Source: WGAL01 sp964570865 (GTDB taxonomy: Bacteria > Bacteroidota > Ignavibacteria > Ignavibacteriales > Melioribacteraceae). Taken from it: a DNA stretch of 64,000 nucleotides. Shown in pieces: positions 34,196 to 43,175 of the stretch. Position 1 is the first letter of the stretch. Every line of letters starts with the position of its first letter. The stretch is from positions 1 through 64,000 of the forward strand of contig CAZMZM010000004.1 of NCBI GenBank assembly GCA_964570865.1, in the 5' to 3' direction. A model generated the notes under the pieces. That model searched no databases. It saw only the letters and a list, made by a program, of their open reading frames with translations, and had not been told where the DNA came from. Made by a program: the position numbers and the translations under genes.

Positions 34196-34780
34196 TTGAA
34201 AAGAGATTTTAAAAACTGGAGCGATGAAGAGTTAATAAAGGAGTTTCAGGATAACGATACACAGGAAGCTTATGAAGCACTCGTTAAACGTTACAAAGAT
34301 CCTTTAATGAACTTTGTTTTTAGATTTGTTGGTGATAGGGAAGCGGCGGTTGATATTGTTCAAGATACGATGGTAAAGTTTTATTTAAAAAAAGATTCGT
34401 ATCAGACAATAGCGAAATTTTCAACATGGCTTTATACAATAGCTGCAAACTTAGCTAAAAATGAAATTAAGAGAAGAAACAGACGTTCTTTTTTATCGTT
34501 GAATAAAGAAAATGAAGATGGACCAAACTTGCAGGTTGCCGATACCAAGGTTATAGATCCTGAGCGCTCAGCGCATAATCAGATGCTGGAAGAAGTTGTG
34601 CAGCGAGCTTTGCTGAAGGTGAAACCGGTTTATCGCGAAATGGTTATTTTAAGGGATGTTGAAGGATTTTCGTATGAAGAGATAGCCGAGATGAAAAAGA
34701 TGTCGTTAGGCACGGTTAAATCAAGAATAAACAGAGGAAGAAATCAATTAAAAAAATTGTTACAAAAGTATTATGAATAA
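34196..34780 (+). CDS. ECF-type RNA polymerase sigma factor
   Basis: 194 residues. Sigma region 2 (about 25-95) includes YKDPLMNFVFRFVGDREAA and DIVQDTMVKFY; region 4 (about 130-190) includes MVILRDVEGFSYEEIAEM and the helix SLGTVKSRINRGRNQL. The start is TTG 34196: an in-frame TAA stands 9 bases upstream, and the first Met inside the frame would cut region 2. ECF factors direct RNA polymerase to stress or envelope genes and are held by an anti-sigma factor, here probably the next gene, which overlaps by 8 bases. Confidence 0.9.
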   Translation: MKRDFKNWSDEELIKEFQDNDTQEAYEALVKRYKDPLMNFVFRFVGDREAAVDIVQDTMVKFYLKKDSYQTIAKFSTWLYTIAANLAKNEIKRRNRRSFLSLNKENEDGPNLQVADTKVIDPERSAHNQMLEEVVQRALLKVKPVYREMVILRDVEGFSYEEIAEMKKMSLGTVKSRINRGRNQLKKLLQKYYE

Positions 34781-35390
34781 AATGAAAAGTAAAAAATCAT
34801 TTGACGAAGAAGCGGTTTCGGAACTGCTTAAGAATCTGAAAAAAGAAAAAGCGCCGGAAAATTTTGAATATAACCTTATGGTTCGTATTCAAAACAAAAA
34901 TTTTGGATCGGCAGTCAGGGAAGAAAAATCAAGTCTTCTTTGGATATTCGTCCCGTCAGCATCAATAGTTGCAGCCGCATTTGTTGTTCTTATTTTCATG
35001 TTTAATGGTATTGGAAACGAAATGCCTGCTAACCAACCGAAAATGATTAAGAACAAATCCGCCCAAACTTATGTTGTTCTTAACCCGTCAAGCAAAACGT
35101 CGAGTAAAAAGTCGGACGAAATTGATATGGTTAAAATCCTTAAAACGGAGAATGACGTTGTTATAAACAAGTCTGTTAAAATTCCCGTTAATAATCGAAA
35201 ATCGTTGCCCCTCGACAAATTTCTTTCGAACGGAACTGTTCCGGCAAATTCAAATTCCGCCACATTAGTATCGGAAGAGATTTCACCGTTTCATTTTGAC
35301 GGATTTTTTCCATACATGGAAGCAAAGGAAAAAGCTCAAAAGCCGGCAATTAAAGATTCTGTGAAAGCCAAACTAAAGTCAAAAAAATAA
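34773..35390 (+). CDS. Probable membrane anti-sigma factor
   Basis: 205 residues, not matched to a named family. Residues 1-45 are charged and helical (EAVSELLKNLKKEKAPENF), a possible sigma-binding segment; one membrane helix lies at about 50-72 (LLWIFVPSASIVAAAFVVLI); the rest is a Ser/Lys-rich periplasmic tail. There is no HxxxCxxC zinc motif. Overlap with an ECF sigma gene and single-pass topology are the grounds for the call. Release could be by proteolysis, as in RseA, but no site is visible. An internal Met at residue 4 is an alternative start. Confidence 0.65.
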   Translation: MNKMKSKKSFDEEAVSELLKNLKKEKAPENFEYNLMVRIQNKNFGSAVREEKSSLLWIFVPSASIVAAAFVVLIFMFNGIGNEMPANQPKMIKNKSAQTYVVLNPSSKTSSKKSDEIDMVKILKTENDVVINKSVKIPVNNRKSLPLDKFLSNGTVPANSNSATLVSEEISPFHFDGFFPYMEAKEKAQKPAIKDSVKAKLKSKK

Positions 35391-35412
35391 TTTGTACAGA
35401 TATTGTAATTAA

Positions 35413-35442
35413 TTTGGAAATTATTTAACTTTTATATCTTAA
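35413..35442 (+). promoter_or_regulatory. Probable rpmE promoter
   Basis: TTTG at 35413-35416, an 18-base spacer, and TATCTTAA at 35435-35442 (TAnnTT core). Predicted start near 35448, giving a 20-base leader that contains the ribosome-binding site AAAGGTG. Confidence 0.5.
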
Positions 35443-35467
35443 TTTTTACAAGAAAGGTGTTTATATT

Positions 35468-35671
35468 ATGAAAAGTGGAATTCATCCTAAGTATCAAAAA
35501 TGTGTAGTGACTTGCGTTTGTGGCAATACTTTTGTAACTCGCTCGACTGTTCCTGAAATCAAATTGGAAATTTGTTCGGAATGCCATCCGTTTTATACCG
35601 GTAAACAAAAAATGCTTGATTCAGCCGGTCGTGTTGAAAAATTCAACAAAAAATACGGACTCAAAAAGTAA
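35468..35671 (+). CDS. rpmE: 50S ribosomal protein L31, zinc-ribbon (C+) form
   Basis: 67 residues. KSGIHPKYQKC at the start, then the four-Cys zinc ribbon: CVVTCVCG and ICSECHPFYTGKQK. The C+ type binds zinc; many bacteria also keep a Cys-less paralogue used when zinc is short, none of which is in this window. The tail VEKFNKKYGLKK is typical. Single-gene unit with its own promoter and terminator. Confidence 0.97.
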   Translation: MKSGIHPKYQKCVVTCVCGNTFVTRSTVPEIKLEICSECHPFYTGKQKMLDSAGRVEKFNKKYGLKK

Positions 35672-35690
35672 ATCAACTTTTAGAATATTT

Positions 35691-35718
35691 AAAGCCCGTC
35701 TTAGTGACGGGCTTTTTT
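35691..35718 (+). terminator. Intrinsic terminator after rpmE
   Basis: Stem AAGCCCGTC/GACGGGCTT with loop TTAGT and six T, 20 bases after the stop. Confidence 0.9.
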
Positions 35719-35957
35719 ATTTTATACGGATAAATATAAAGATTTTTCTTCGGGCGCTTTTTAAAACAAATTTATGTTACATAATTTAACCGCAATTAAT
35801 TCTTAACTCGCAACTTAATCGGCAAAAAAAGATAGTCTTCTACAGCTATTTACCTGTAAAAATCGAGTAGATTAGTTATATTTATAAGTTATATTAGAAT
35901 AATATTATGATGCGTAATAGTTGATTTTTTTAGCCTAAACAGAAAAACGAGATTTTT

Positions 35958-37043
35958 GTGAATAGGATTTCCTTTTCGAAAATATTTGCAGTAGTTTTTG
36001 TCGGATTACTTTTTGCGGTATCTTCCTTTGCTCAGGATAGTGTTAAAGTTGAGCAACAGTTGTCCGGACAAGTTGTAAATGATTTGGCATTAGATGGAGA
36101 TAGGATTTGGATTGCCACGGAAGGGGGAGGCGTATTTGAGTATTTTATTAAGGAAAAACGATTTAAAAATTATTCTACCTCAAATAATAAACTAAGCAAC
36201 AATTTGATTTTTGCCATTGAAGTAAGCCGCAAATTTGTTTTTGCCGGCTCGATAGACGGACTTTTTGTATTTAATAAACGAAGAAAAAGATGGGCTAAAA
36301 GAAAGTTCGGCAAAGGGGGACAGCTGGGAAACTACATTAGAGACTTAGCTTACGATGAAAAGGAAAACAATTTATGGATTGGACGGTTTCAATTTTTATC
36401 GCGTTTTAGTTTGAGTAAAAGAAGGTTTTACGATTACGATTTAACGGTTAACGGTGATGAAAAATCTAATTCGGTAACAACGCTTAAAATTGATAATAAT
36501 AGATTTCTTTGGGCGGGAACCGATGACGGATTGTTTAGGATTGATATTAATAAAGATATTAGCGATTCGCTGACGAAAGATTATTTCTCCAATAAGAAAG
36601 GTTTGTTCCCTAAAGCAGGAAAGGTGTTATCTGTTTCCTCATTGCTTTTCGAACGAAATAATATTTGGATTGGAACAAATCGATTTATCACAAAACAAAA
36701 TCCGAACTACAATGCCGGCGGATTATATAAATGGGATGGCGGAATAGAATGGAAAGTTTTTAATAAAGAAACAGGTCTGGGCGGAAGCGGAATATCCGCA
36801 TTGGCGCTGGTAGGAAACTATATTTGGGTTGGAGTTTACGACTTTGGAAAAAACTCAAAAGAGGAATATGGAAGAGGTATTTCGGTTATTAATAGAATTT
36901 CCGGCAAAGTTACCCGATTGGCAGAGAGTCAACTCCCCTTGAAAATAAACACTTTATTGTTTGACGGGCGTAATATTTGGGTCGGCTCGGATAAAGGGCT
37001 TTATAAAATTAAAATAGTTAACAAAATTTTAAATTGGGAATAA
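35958..37043 (+). CDS. Secreted two-component-regulator-type propeller protein
   Basis: 361 residues, GTG start at 35958. Signal peptide KIFAVVFVGLLFAVSSFAQ. The mature protein consists of about six Reg_prop-like beta-propeller repeats of the form IWIATEGGGVFEY, LWAGTDDGLFRID, IWVGSDKGLYKI, spread from residue 45 to the end. In Bacteroidota hybrid two-component systems such propellers sense polysaccharides, but here there is no membrane helix or kinase after them, so the protein is a free periplasmic or surface propeller of unknown partner. It is 1 base before hldE1, so it may be co-transcribed with heptose synthesis. Confidence 0.78.
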   Translation: MNRISFSKIFAVVFVGLLFAVSSFAQDSVKVEQQLSGQVVNDLALDGDRIWIATEGGGVFEYFIKEKRFKNYSTSNNKLSNNLIFAIEVSRKFVFAGSIDGLFVFNKRRKRWAKRKFGKGGQLGNYIRDLAYDEKENNLWIGRFQFLSRFSLSKRRFYDYDLTVNGDEKSNSVTTLKIDNNRFLWAGTDDGLFRIDINKDISDSLTKDYFSNKKGLFPKAGKVLSVSSLLFERNNIWIGTNRFITKQNPNYNAGGLYKWDGGIEWKVFNKETGLGGSGISALALVGNYIWVGVYDFGKNSKEEYGRGISVINRISGKVTRLAESQLPLKINTLLFDGRNIWVGSDKGLYKIKIVNKILNWE

Positions 37044-37044
37044 T

Positions 37045-38040
37045 ATGATTGACAACAAGAGATTAAACGAACTTAAATCAAAAATGGTTGATAAAAATAT
37101 TGTAGTTATCGGGGATCTGATGCTTGACGCATACTATTGGGGCGCTGTCAGCAGAATTTCGCCTGAAGCTCCGGTTCCCGTTGTGGAAATCGACAACGAA
37201 TTTTTCCGCTTTGGCGGTGCTGCTAACGTTGCCAATAATTTAGTTCATCTTGGTGCAAATCCTATCCCCATTGGTATTATCGGGGCTGACCAGCACGGGG
37301 AAATTTTTAAGGACTTGATGAAAAAGGAAGGAATTACTTCCGAGGCAATATTTGAAGTCGCAGAGCGCCCGACTACGACAAAAGTAAGGGTAATTGCCGA
37401 TAACCAGCACATTGTAAGAATTGATAAGGAAGTGAAAACAGATATTGACCTCGGAACCGAAGATAGAATAATGAGCTATCTGAAAAGTAAAGCCGACTCT
37501 ATTGACGGAATTATTTTGCAGGATTATAACAAAGGGGTTCTTACAAAAGCATTGATTTCCAAAGTGTCTGATTTTGCAAAGGAAAATGAAATCCTAATTA
37601 CCGTTGATCCTAAATTTAAGAATTTCTTCGAATACAAAAATGTAACATTGTTTAAGCCGAACCGGAGCGAAACCGAGCAAGCTTACGGAATAAAAATAGA
37701 GGATGAAGATGATTTGAAAAAAGCGGGACAAAGACTTTTAACCGACTTAAATGCTGAGAGCGTTTTGCTTACTTTAAGCGAAGATGGAATTGCACTTTTT
37801 GAAAACGGCAAGCCGGATTATAAAAAAGTACCGACAAAGGCTCGAAAAGTCGCTGATGTTTCCGGTGCGGGAGATACTGTGATTTCAACGCTTACTTTGG
37901 CTTTGGCGGCAGGCGGTAATTTGGTTGAGTCGGCTTATCTTGCAAATTTTGCCGGCGGAATCGTTTGTGAAGAAGTTGGAATTGTTCCGATTGAAACGGA
38001 AAAACTTTTTAACAGCGTAAGGAAAGAGATAAATGAATAA
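37045..38040 (+). CDS. hldE1: D-glycero-beta-D-manno-heptose-7-phosphate kinase
   Basis: 331 residues of the PfkB/ribokinase fold. RfaE1 features: VIGDLMLDAYYWGAVSRISP near residue 20, PVPVVEI, FRFGGAANVANNLVHLGA near 55, and the anion-hole and catalytic Asp in DVSGAGDTVIS near 270. It phosphorylates the 1-position of heptose-7-phosphate on the way to ADP-heptose for the LPS inner core. The adenylyltransferase half, fused to it in E. coli HldE, is here a separate gene overlapping by 8 bases. Confidence 0.93.
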   Translation: MIDNKRLNELKSKMVDKNIVVIGDLMLDAYYWGAVSRISPEAPVPVVEIDNEFFRFGGAANVANNLVHLGANPIPIGIIGADQHGEIFKDLMKKEGITSEAIFEVAERPTTTKVRVIADNQHIVRIDKEVKTDIDLGTEDRIMSYLKSKADSIDGIILQDYNKGVLTKALISKVSDFAKENEILITVDPKFKNFFEYKNVTLFKPNRSETEQAYGIKIEDEDDLKKAGQRLLTDLNAESVLLTLSEDGIALFENGKPDYKKVPTKARKVADVSGAGDTVISTLTLALAAGGNLVESAYLANFAGGIVCEEVGIVPIETEKLFNSVRKEINE

Positions 38041-38515
38041 CGTTATACTTGATTGGCAAAAACTCAATTCACTTTTGCTTGATGAAAAGAAAAGTGGGAA
38101 GAAAGTAGTTTTTACAAACGGTTGTTTCGATTTGCTACACGCCGGGCATGTGGATTATTTGCGTAAGGCTAAGGAGCTTGGTGATATTCTTGTCGTTGCT
38201 CTGAATAGTGACGAATCAATCAGACGGATTAAAGGAAACTCTCGCCCGATTGTAACTTTTGAAGAACGTGCATTTGTTATGGCAAACTTAAAACCTGTTG
38301 ATTACGTAACTATGTTTGATGAAGATACACCGTATGAACTGATTAAAACTATTGTCCCGGATTATCTTGTGAAGGGAGCCGACTGGAGCGACGAAAATAT
38401 TGTCGGGCGTGATGTTGTTGTCAACGCTGGGGGTGAAATAAAAAGAATCGAATTTGTCGTGGAACAATCTACATCAAATATTATTAAAACAATTGTAAAA
38501 AATAATTGTAATTAA
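38033..38515 (+). CDS. hldE2: D-glycero-beta-D-manno-heptose 1-phosphate adenylyltransferase
   Basis: 160 residues. Nucleotidyltransferase fold with FTNGCFDLLHAGHVDYL near residue 30 (HxGH motif), VALNSDESIRRIKG and VKGADWSDENIVG. It transfers AMP from ATP to heptose-1-phosphate. Translation is coupled to hldE1 by overlap at the start and to the TamB-like gene by TAATG at the end. GmhA, GmhB and the epimerase are not in the window. Confidence 0.94.
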   Translation: MNNVILDWQKLNSLLLDEKKSGKKVVFTNGCFDLLHAGHVDYLRKAKELGDILVVALNSDESIRRIKGNSRPIVTFEERAFVMANLKPVDYVTMFDEDTPYELIKTIVPDYLVKGADWSDENIVGRDVVVNAGGEIKRIEFVVEQSTSNIIKTIVKNNCN

Positions 38516-41500
38516 TGAGTGAAGAAACTCAAAATATTAACTCGCCGAAAAAAGCTTTTCGCAGATCGCTTTTCCATAAAGTCGTCAGCGCATTTATTTT
38601 ATTAGCTGTGATTGTGATTGCATTAATTTTTCTTTCTATCGGTTTTGCGCAAACATCTTGGTTTAGAAGTATTGCACGCGAAAAAATAGTAAAAGTCGTA
38701 AACGAAAATATTAACGGCAGATTTTTTCTTAAATCGGTAAACGGCACCTTTATTAATTCGCTTAAGCTTAACGATTTCGGCATTGTTGCCGAAGGGGATA
38801 CGCTNNNNNNNNNNNNNNNNNNNNNNNNNNNNNNNNNNNNNNNNNNNNNNNNNNNNNNNNNNNNNNNNNNNNNNNNNNNNNNNNNNNNNNNNNNNNNNNN
38901 NNNNTTATTAATTCGCTTAAGCTTAACGATTTCGGCATTGTTGCCGAAGGGGATACGCTATTCCATTCGGATGAAGTAAACTTAAAGATAAGTTTGACTG
39001 CGCTTTTGTCGAGAAAAATATTAGTCTCGAATTTGACGATTAAAAATCCCGATTTTAGAATTTTTGAAAAAGAAAAAGGGGAATGGAATTTAAGCAAACT
39101 TTTGAAAAGAGATTCGGTTAAATCCGAAGGGGAAAAGTCAAGCGGCAAGTCGGGGAAATCAACTAACCAAATTCAGTTCGTTTTAGAACTCGGCAATCTG
39201 CAAGTTGATAACGGCAGTTTCGTTTTACAATCAAATAATCATTTGGGCGCTGACTCGGTTTATCGGCATATTAATTATAATGATATACGTTTAACAAATA
39301 TTAATATTAATTTGAATGCAATTGGGGATATTAACAAAAATGAATTTGCTCTTTTTCTCAAAACGTTTAACTTTAAGGATAATCTAAAAACGTTCAATCT
39401 TAAAAACTTAACCGGTAACTTTGTTGTAACGCCCAAATACGTAGAGATTAAAAAACTACATCTTAAAACTGACAGTTCGGATGTTGCAATAAATTCAAAA
39501 TTGACAGGGCTAAATTTATTTGATAATATAAACTATTCCGGTTTTAAAAATTACCCTCTTTCATTATCTCTTAGTTGCAAACCATTTAATTTTTCCGATT
39601 TATCCGCATTTTTGCCGAGCGTTGATTTTTTAAGCGGTGCTGTTGATGCGGATTTATCTGCATCCGGTAAATATAATAATATTGATATTAAGCAATTAGC
39701 GATTGATTTAGGGAAAAACACTAAACTAAGATTGACCGGAAGTCTGAAAAATCTGGAAAAACCAAAGCACCTTTTTATCGATGCCGATATTGAAAATAGT
39801 AAAGTTGATTATGACGAAGTTCTAAAACTACTTGCCGGACTTAACTTGCCGGACTACCACGATGTAAAACTTGACAGCGTAAATATTCATTACGTTGGTG
39901 AGCCGATTAAATTTAATGCCGATCTTCAAATAAAGGTTAATGAAGGTAGATTAAAAGCAAAAACTTTCTTCGATTTTACAGGTGATGAGATGGTTTACAA
40001 CATTGACTTAAAATCGAATAAGTTGGATTTGTCCCCGATAATAAAGCAGGAGAGCTCTCTGAATTTAACTGCCAAGTTAAACGGAAGCGGTACAAATCCC
40101 AAGACAATGAAAAATAATATTTTGATAACCTCTGAACGTTCCATATTAAACGGATATCGTATTTCGTCCCTAAACTTTGAAAGTTCTTCAAATAAAGGAG
40201 CTTCTGATATTTCACTAAACGCAAATATCAACAATTCGGAAATAAATCTTAGCTCCCAAGTTAATTTAGGCGACTCGAGTAATGAGTTCTTCCTTTCCTC
40301 GGGAGTAACAAATTTGGATTTATCCGCTTTTACTTTTGATTCAAGTTTATCTTCTAATTTGAATTTTAATATTGATGTAAACGGAACTGTCGCTGATGCC
40401 GGTAATTTGGACGGGGAGTTGAAATTGAAATTTGGCACAACAATGTTCAGAGGAAGCAACGCTTTAAGCAATACACATTGGCAGATGAATGTTTGGGGCG
40501 ATTCAACTTATCGCAATTTCGATTTGGCTTCGGATGTAATGGACGCATACGTAGAAGGGAATTTTTCTTATCACGAACTGCCGATATTGATTGCCCGCCA
40601 AAGTTCCAGAATTGTAAAGATGATTAAGGATGAAATCGGGAAGGAGTTTACTACAAAATCGTTTGTCGATAGTTCCGAATTTGCTCTTGGAGAGAAACTG
40701 AGTTTGCCTGACTTAAAAATTAAATACAATTTCCTTTTCAAAAAATCTGAGATTTTAGCAAAAATTTTACAGCTTAATAAATTTGAAGTTAACGGCTACT
40801 TTAAGGGGAGTATTATAAACAATCCGGATGAATTTATTTTTAAGAATAATACTTTTTTTGAGAGATTTGTTTTACTCGATAGTTCTAAACTTTATTTTGC
40901 CAATAATTTTCAGTTCGACGCAAATGTTGAAAATAAAAACAACCAAGATGATTTATCGAATCTTCTGATTAAAACAAAAATTTCCGCCGATAAATTATAC
41001 TTTGGAAGCGAGTTAACAAATACAAAACTTAATCTGGATTTGTCCCGAAATCTTTTGCGCTTTGATATTGCTTCGACTATTGATACAAACCTCACATTCT
41101 CTTCGGACGGTGATTTGCATCTGACTTCAACAGGTGATTTATTTACTTTTAAAAAGATGAACGTGAAAAGCCACGCAGTTGAATGGCGAAACGAGAAACC
41201 GTTTTCGATATTAGCCGATAACGGTTCGGTTACAATTAACGGTTTTAATTTCACTTCCGATTCTTCAAATGTTTCGCTGTCAGGTAAATATAATGATGAC
41301 GGGAAAAATGATATTAATCTTTTAGTCAGAAATCTTAAGTTGGCGAGAATTATTCAAATGGTGGCCGGGAGTAATTCATCCGACTTTAACGGCGTAGTAA
41401 ATTTGGACGGTAAAATTACCGGTACTGTTGCTTTGCCGGAGTTTAAATCTAATCTGACATGTTCGAATTTCAGTTATAAAAATCAAAACTTCGGGAACAT

Positions 41501-43175
41501 TTCGTTAACCGAAAATTATTTGCGTGGAATTTCAAATATTTTTGTGAAAGTTGTCGATAGAAATCGTAAGGAAAGTGATTCGCTGAAGCTTACTCTTTCG
41601 GGAGTTATTCCTCATAGCTTATTCGGCGAAAGTTTAAATGGCAAAAATAAAATTAATCTTCACCTAAAGGCTAATGAGTTTAATTTAGCTGCTCTTTCCA
41701 CGATAATCCCAAGTGTTTCAAGTCAGAGAGGAATCTTAAATTCACGGATTGATATTTCGGGCGAAATTGAAAATCCTTTGCTAAATGGTTTTATTGAAAT
41801 TGAAAAAGGGGGATTCAAAGTCCAAAGCACGGGAATGGATTATTTACTCGGTTCCAGAATTGAAATTAACAACAATTTATTTTCGATAAAAAAGATGTTT
41901 CTAAAAAACGGAATTGGTTCAAAATTATCCGGCGAGATGAATTTTTCGGGAACATTTCTGCTGGAACATTACCGGTTCAAAGAGTTTTCGTTAAACGTGC
42001 AAGGCAACTTACCGCTTCTCGACGAAAGATCGCGTTACCTAAGCCCGGATGTATATGGAAATTTGATAGTCGGTACAGACGGGAAGTTAAACCTTGTCTA
42101 TAAGAACGACAGAGCACTTCTGACGGGCAATCTGGTGGTTAAGCAGGGTAACATAACAATTACAAATGAAAACTCCGCTAAGGTAGTCGATATTTCCGAT
42201 ATTAATTACGAGTATGTCGCAGACTCAGCCAAGATAAATAAAACGGAACTTCTTTTGAAGAACTATCTGACCGAACAACTGAACAGTGAAAATATTCAAA
42301 ACCTATCTCCCGGCGGATTTTTGGATTATGAAATGAATTTTTCAATTGAAAACCGCGCCAGTTTAACTTTTATTTTTTCGAAAGTAGTTAATCAAAAATT
42401 GTACGTCCAGACTAACGGCTCTTTATCGATTTCTAATGTGGAAGGTAACCAATCGGCGCAAGGTACTTTTAGTCTGCTGCCCGGTTCGCGCTTGGAATTT
42501 ATTAAGACATTTGATGCAACCGGTTTTGTTAGATTTGAGGGTGACCTGACAAATCCTTATTTTAATATTCAAGCTGTTTACGAGAATAGTTATGTTACTA
42601 ATCAGGGAACGACCAACGAAACCGAAAAACTTGTAGCTGTAAAAATAAAGTTGGATGGTTCGCTGAAGGATTTGGCAAAAAAACTTGCAACGGAAAAATC
42701 TAATATTTCCGTTTATGTCGGTAAAAAAAATATTGATAATAATGTTGCCGACCCCCAGTTATCGGCTTCAGATGCTTTTTCATTTATCTTGTTGGGTAAG
42801 TTTAGTCGCGATTTAACATCCAACGAAAAATACCAGCTTTCCAGCGAGCTTACAAATACGGCAACGGCAATGCTGGGGACGGTAATGGCGGGTTTTCTTA
42901 ATTCGCAAGTAGGGGATTTGATAAACGATATTCAGGTAAGACAAAGTTCTTACGAAACAAAAGTAACTCTTAAAGGAAGGGTAGGTAAATTTTACTATTC
43001 TCTCGGTGGGAGTCAGCAAGTATTTCAGGATTTATCAAAAGCGACATGGAAATTCGAATACTTTTTTAACAGAAATTTGTCGTTTCGTCTTGAAAGAAGG
43101 GAACCTCTTACAGGTTATTTTAGTAATACACAAATGACAGATGAAGTAGCAATAAAATATAAGGTAACATTTTAA
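38515..43175 (+). CDS. tamB: TamB-like translocation and assembly protein, interrupted by a false gap
   Basis: The gene is split by 100 N at 38805-38904, but the 55 bases before and after the gap are identical (38750-38804 and 38905-38959). Removing one copy and the N run restores one frame of 1501 codons. An N-terminal membrane anchor lies at about residues 23-47 (AFILLAVIVIALIFL). A very long, repetitive beta-strand region follows, as in AsmA-like bridge proteins, and the C-terminal 400 residues match the DUF490/TamB domain (GNLVVKQGNITI, LLPGSRLEF, FILLGKFSRDL). TamB-like proteins span the periplasm and carry phospholipid or help outer-membrane protein assembly. The start overlaps the hldE2 stop. 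Confidence 0.85.
38750..38804 (+). repeat. Left copy of 55-base duplicated contig end
   Basis: Identical to 38905-38959, directly before the N run. Interpreted as an unmerged overlap between two contigs, not a biological repeat. Confidence 0.9.
38805..38904. other. Scaffold gap (100 N)
   Basis: Exactly 100 undefined bases, a placeholder length. The flanking duplication shows that no sequence is missing. Confidence 0.95.
38905..38959 (+). repeat. Right copy of 55-base duplicated contig end
   Basis: Identical to 38750-38804, directly after the N run. See the TamB-like gene. Confidence 0.9.

Noticed and set aside
38768..39148. Reverse frame running through the N gap
   Set aside because: It is antisense to tamB and includes undefined bases.
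39995..40471. 158-codon antisense frame in tamB
   Set aside because: A by-product of AT-rich codon use in the opposite gene; no recognisable domain.
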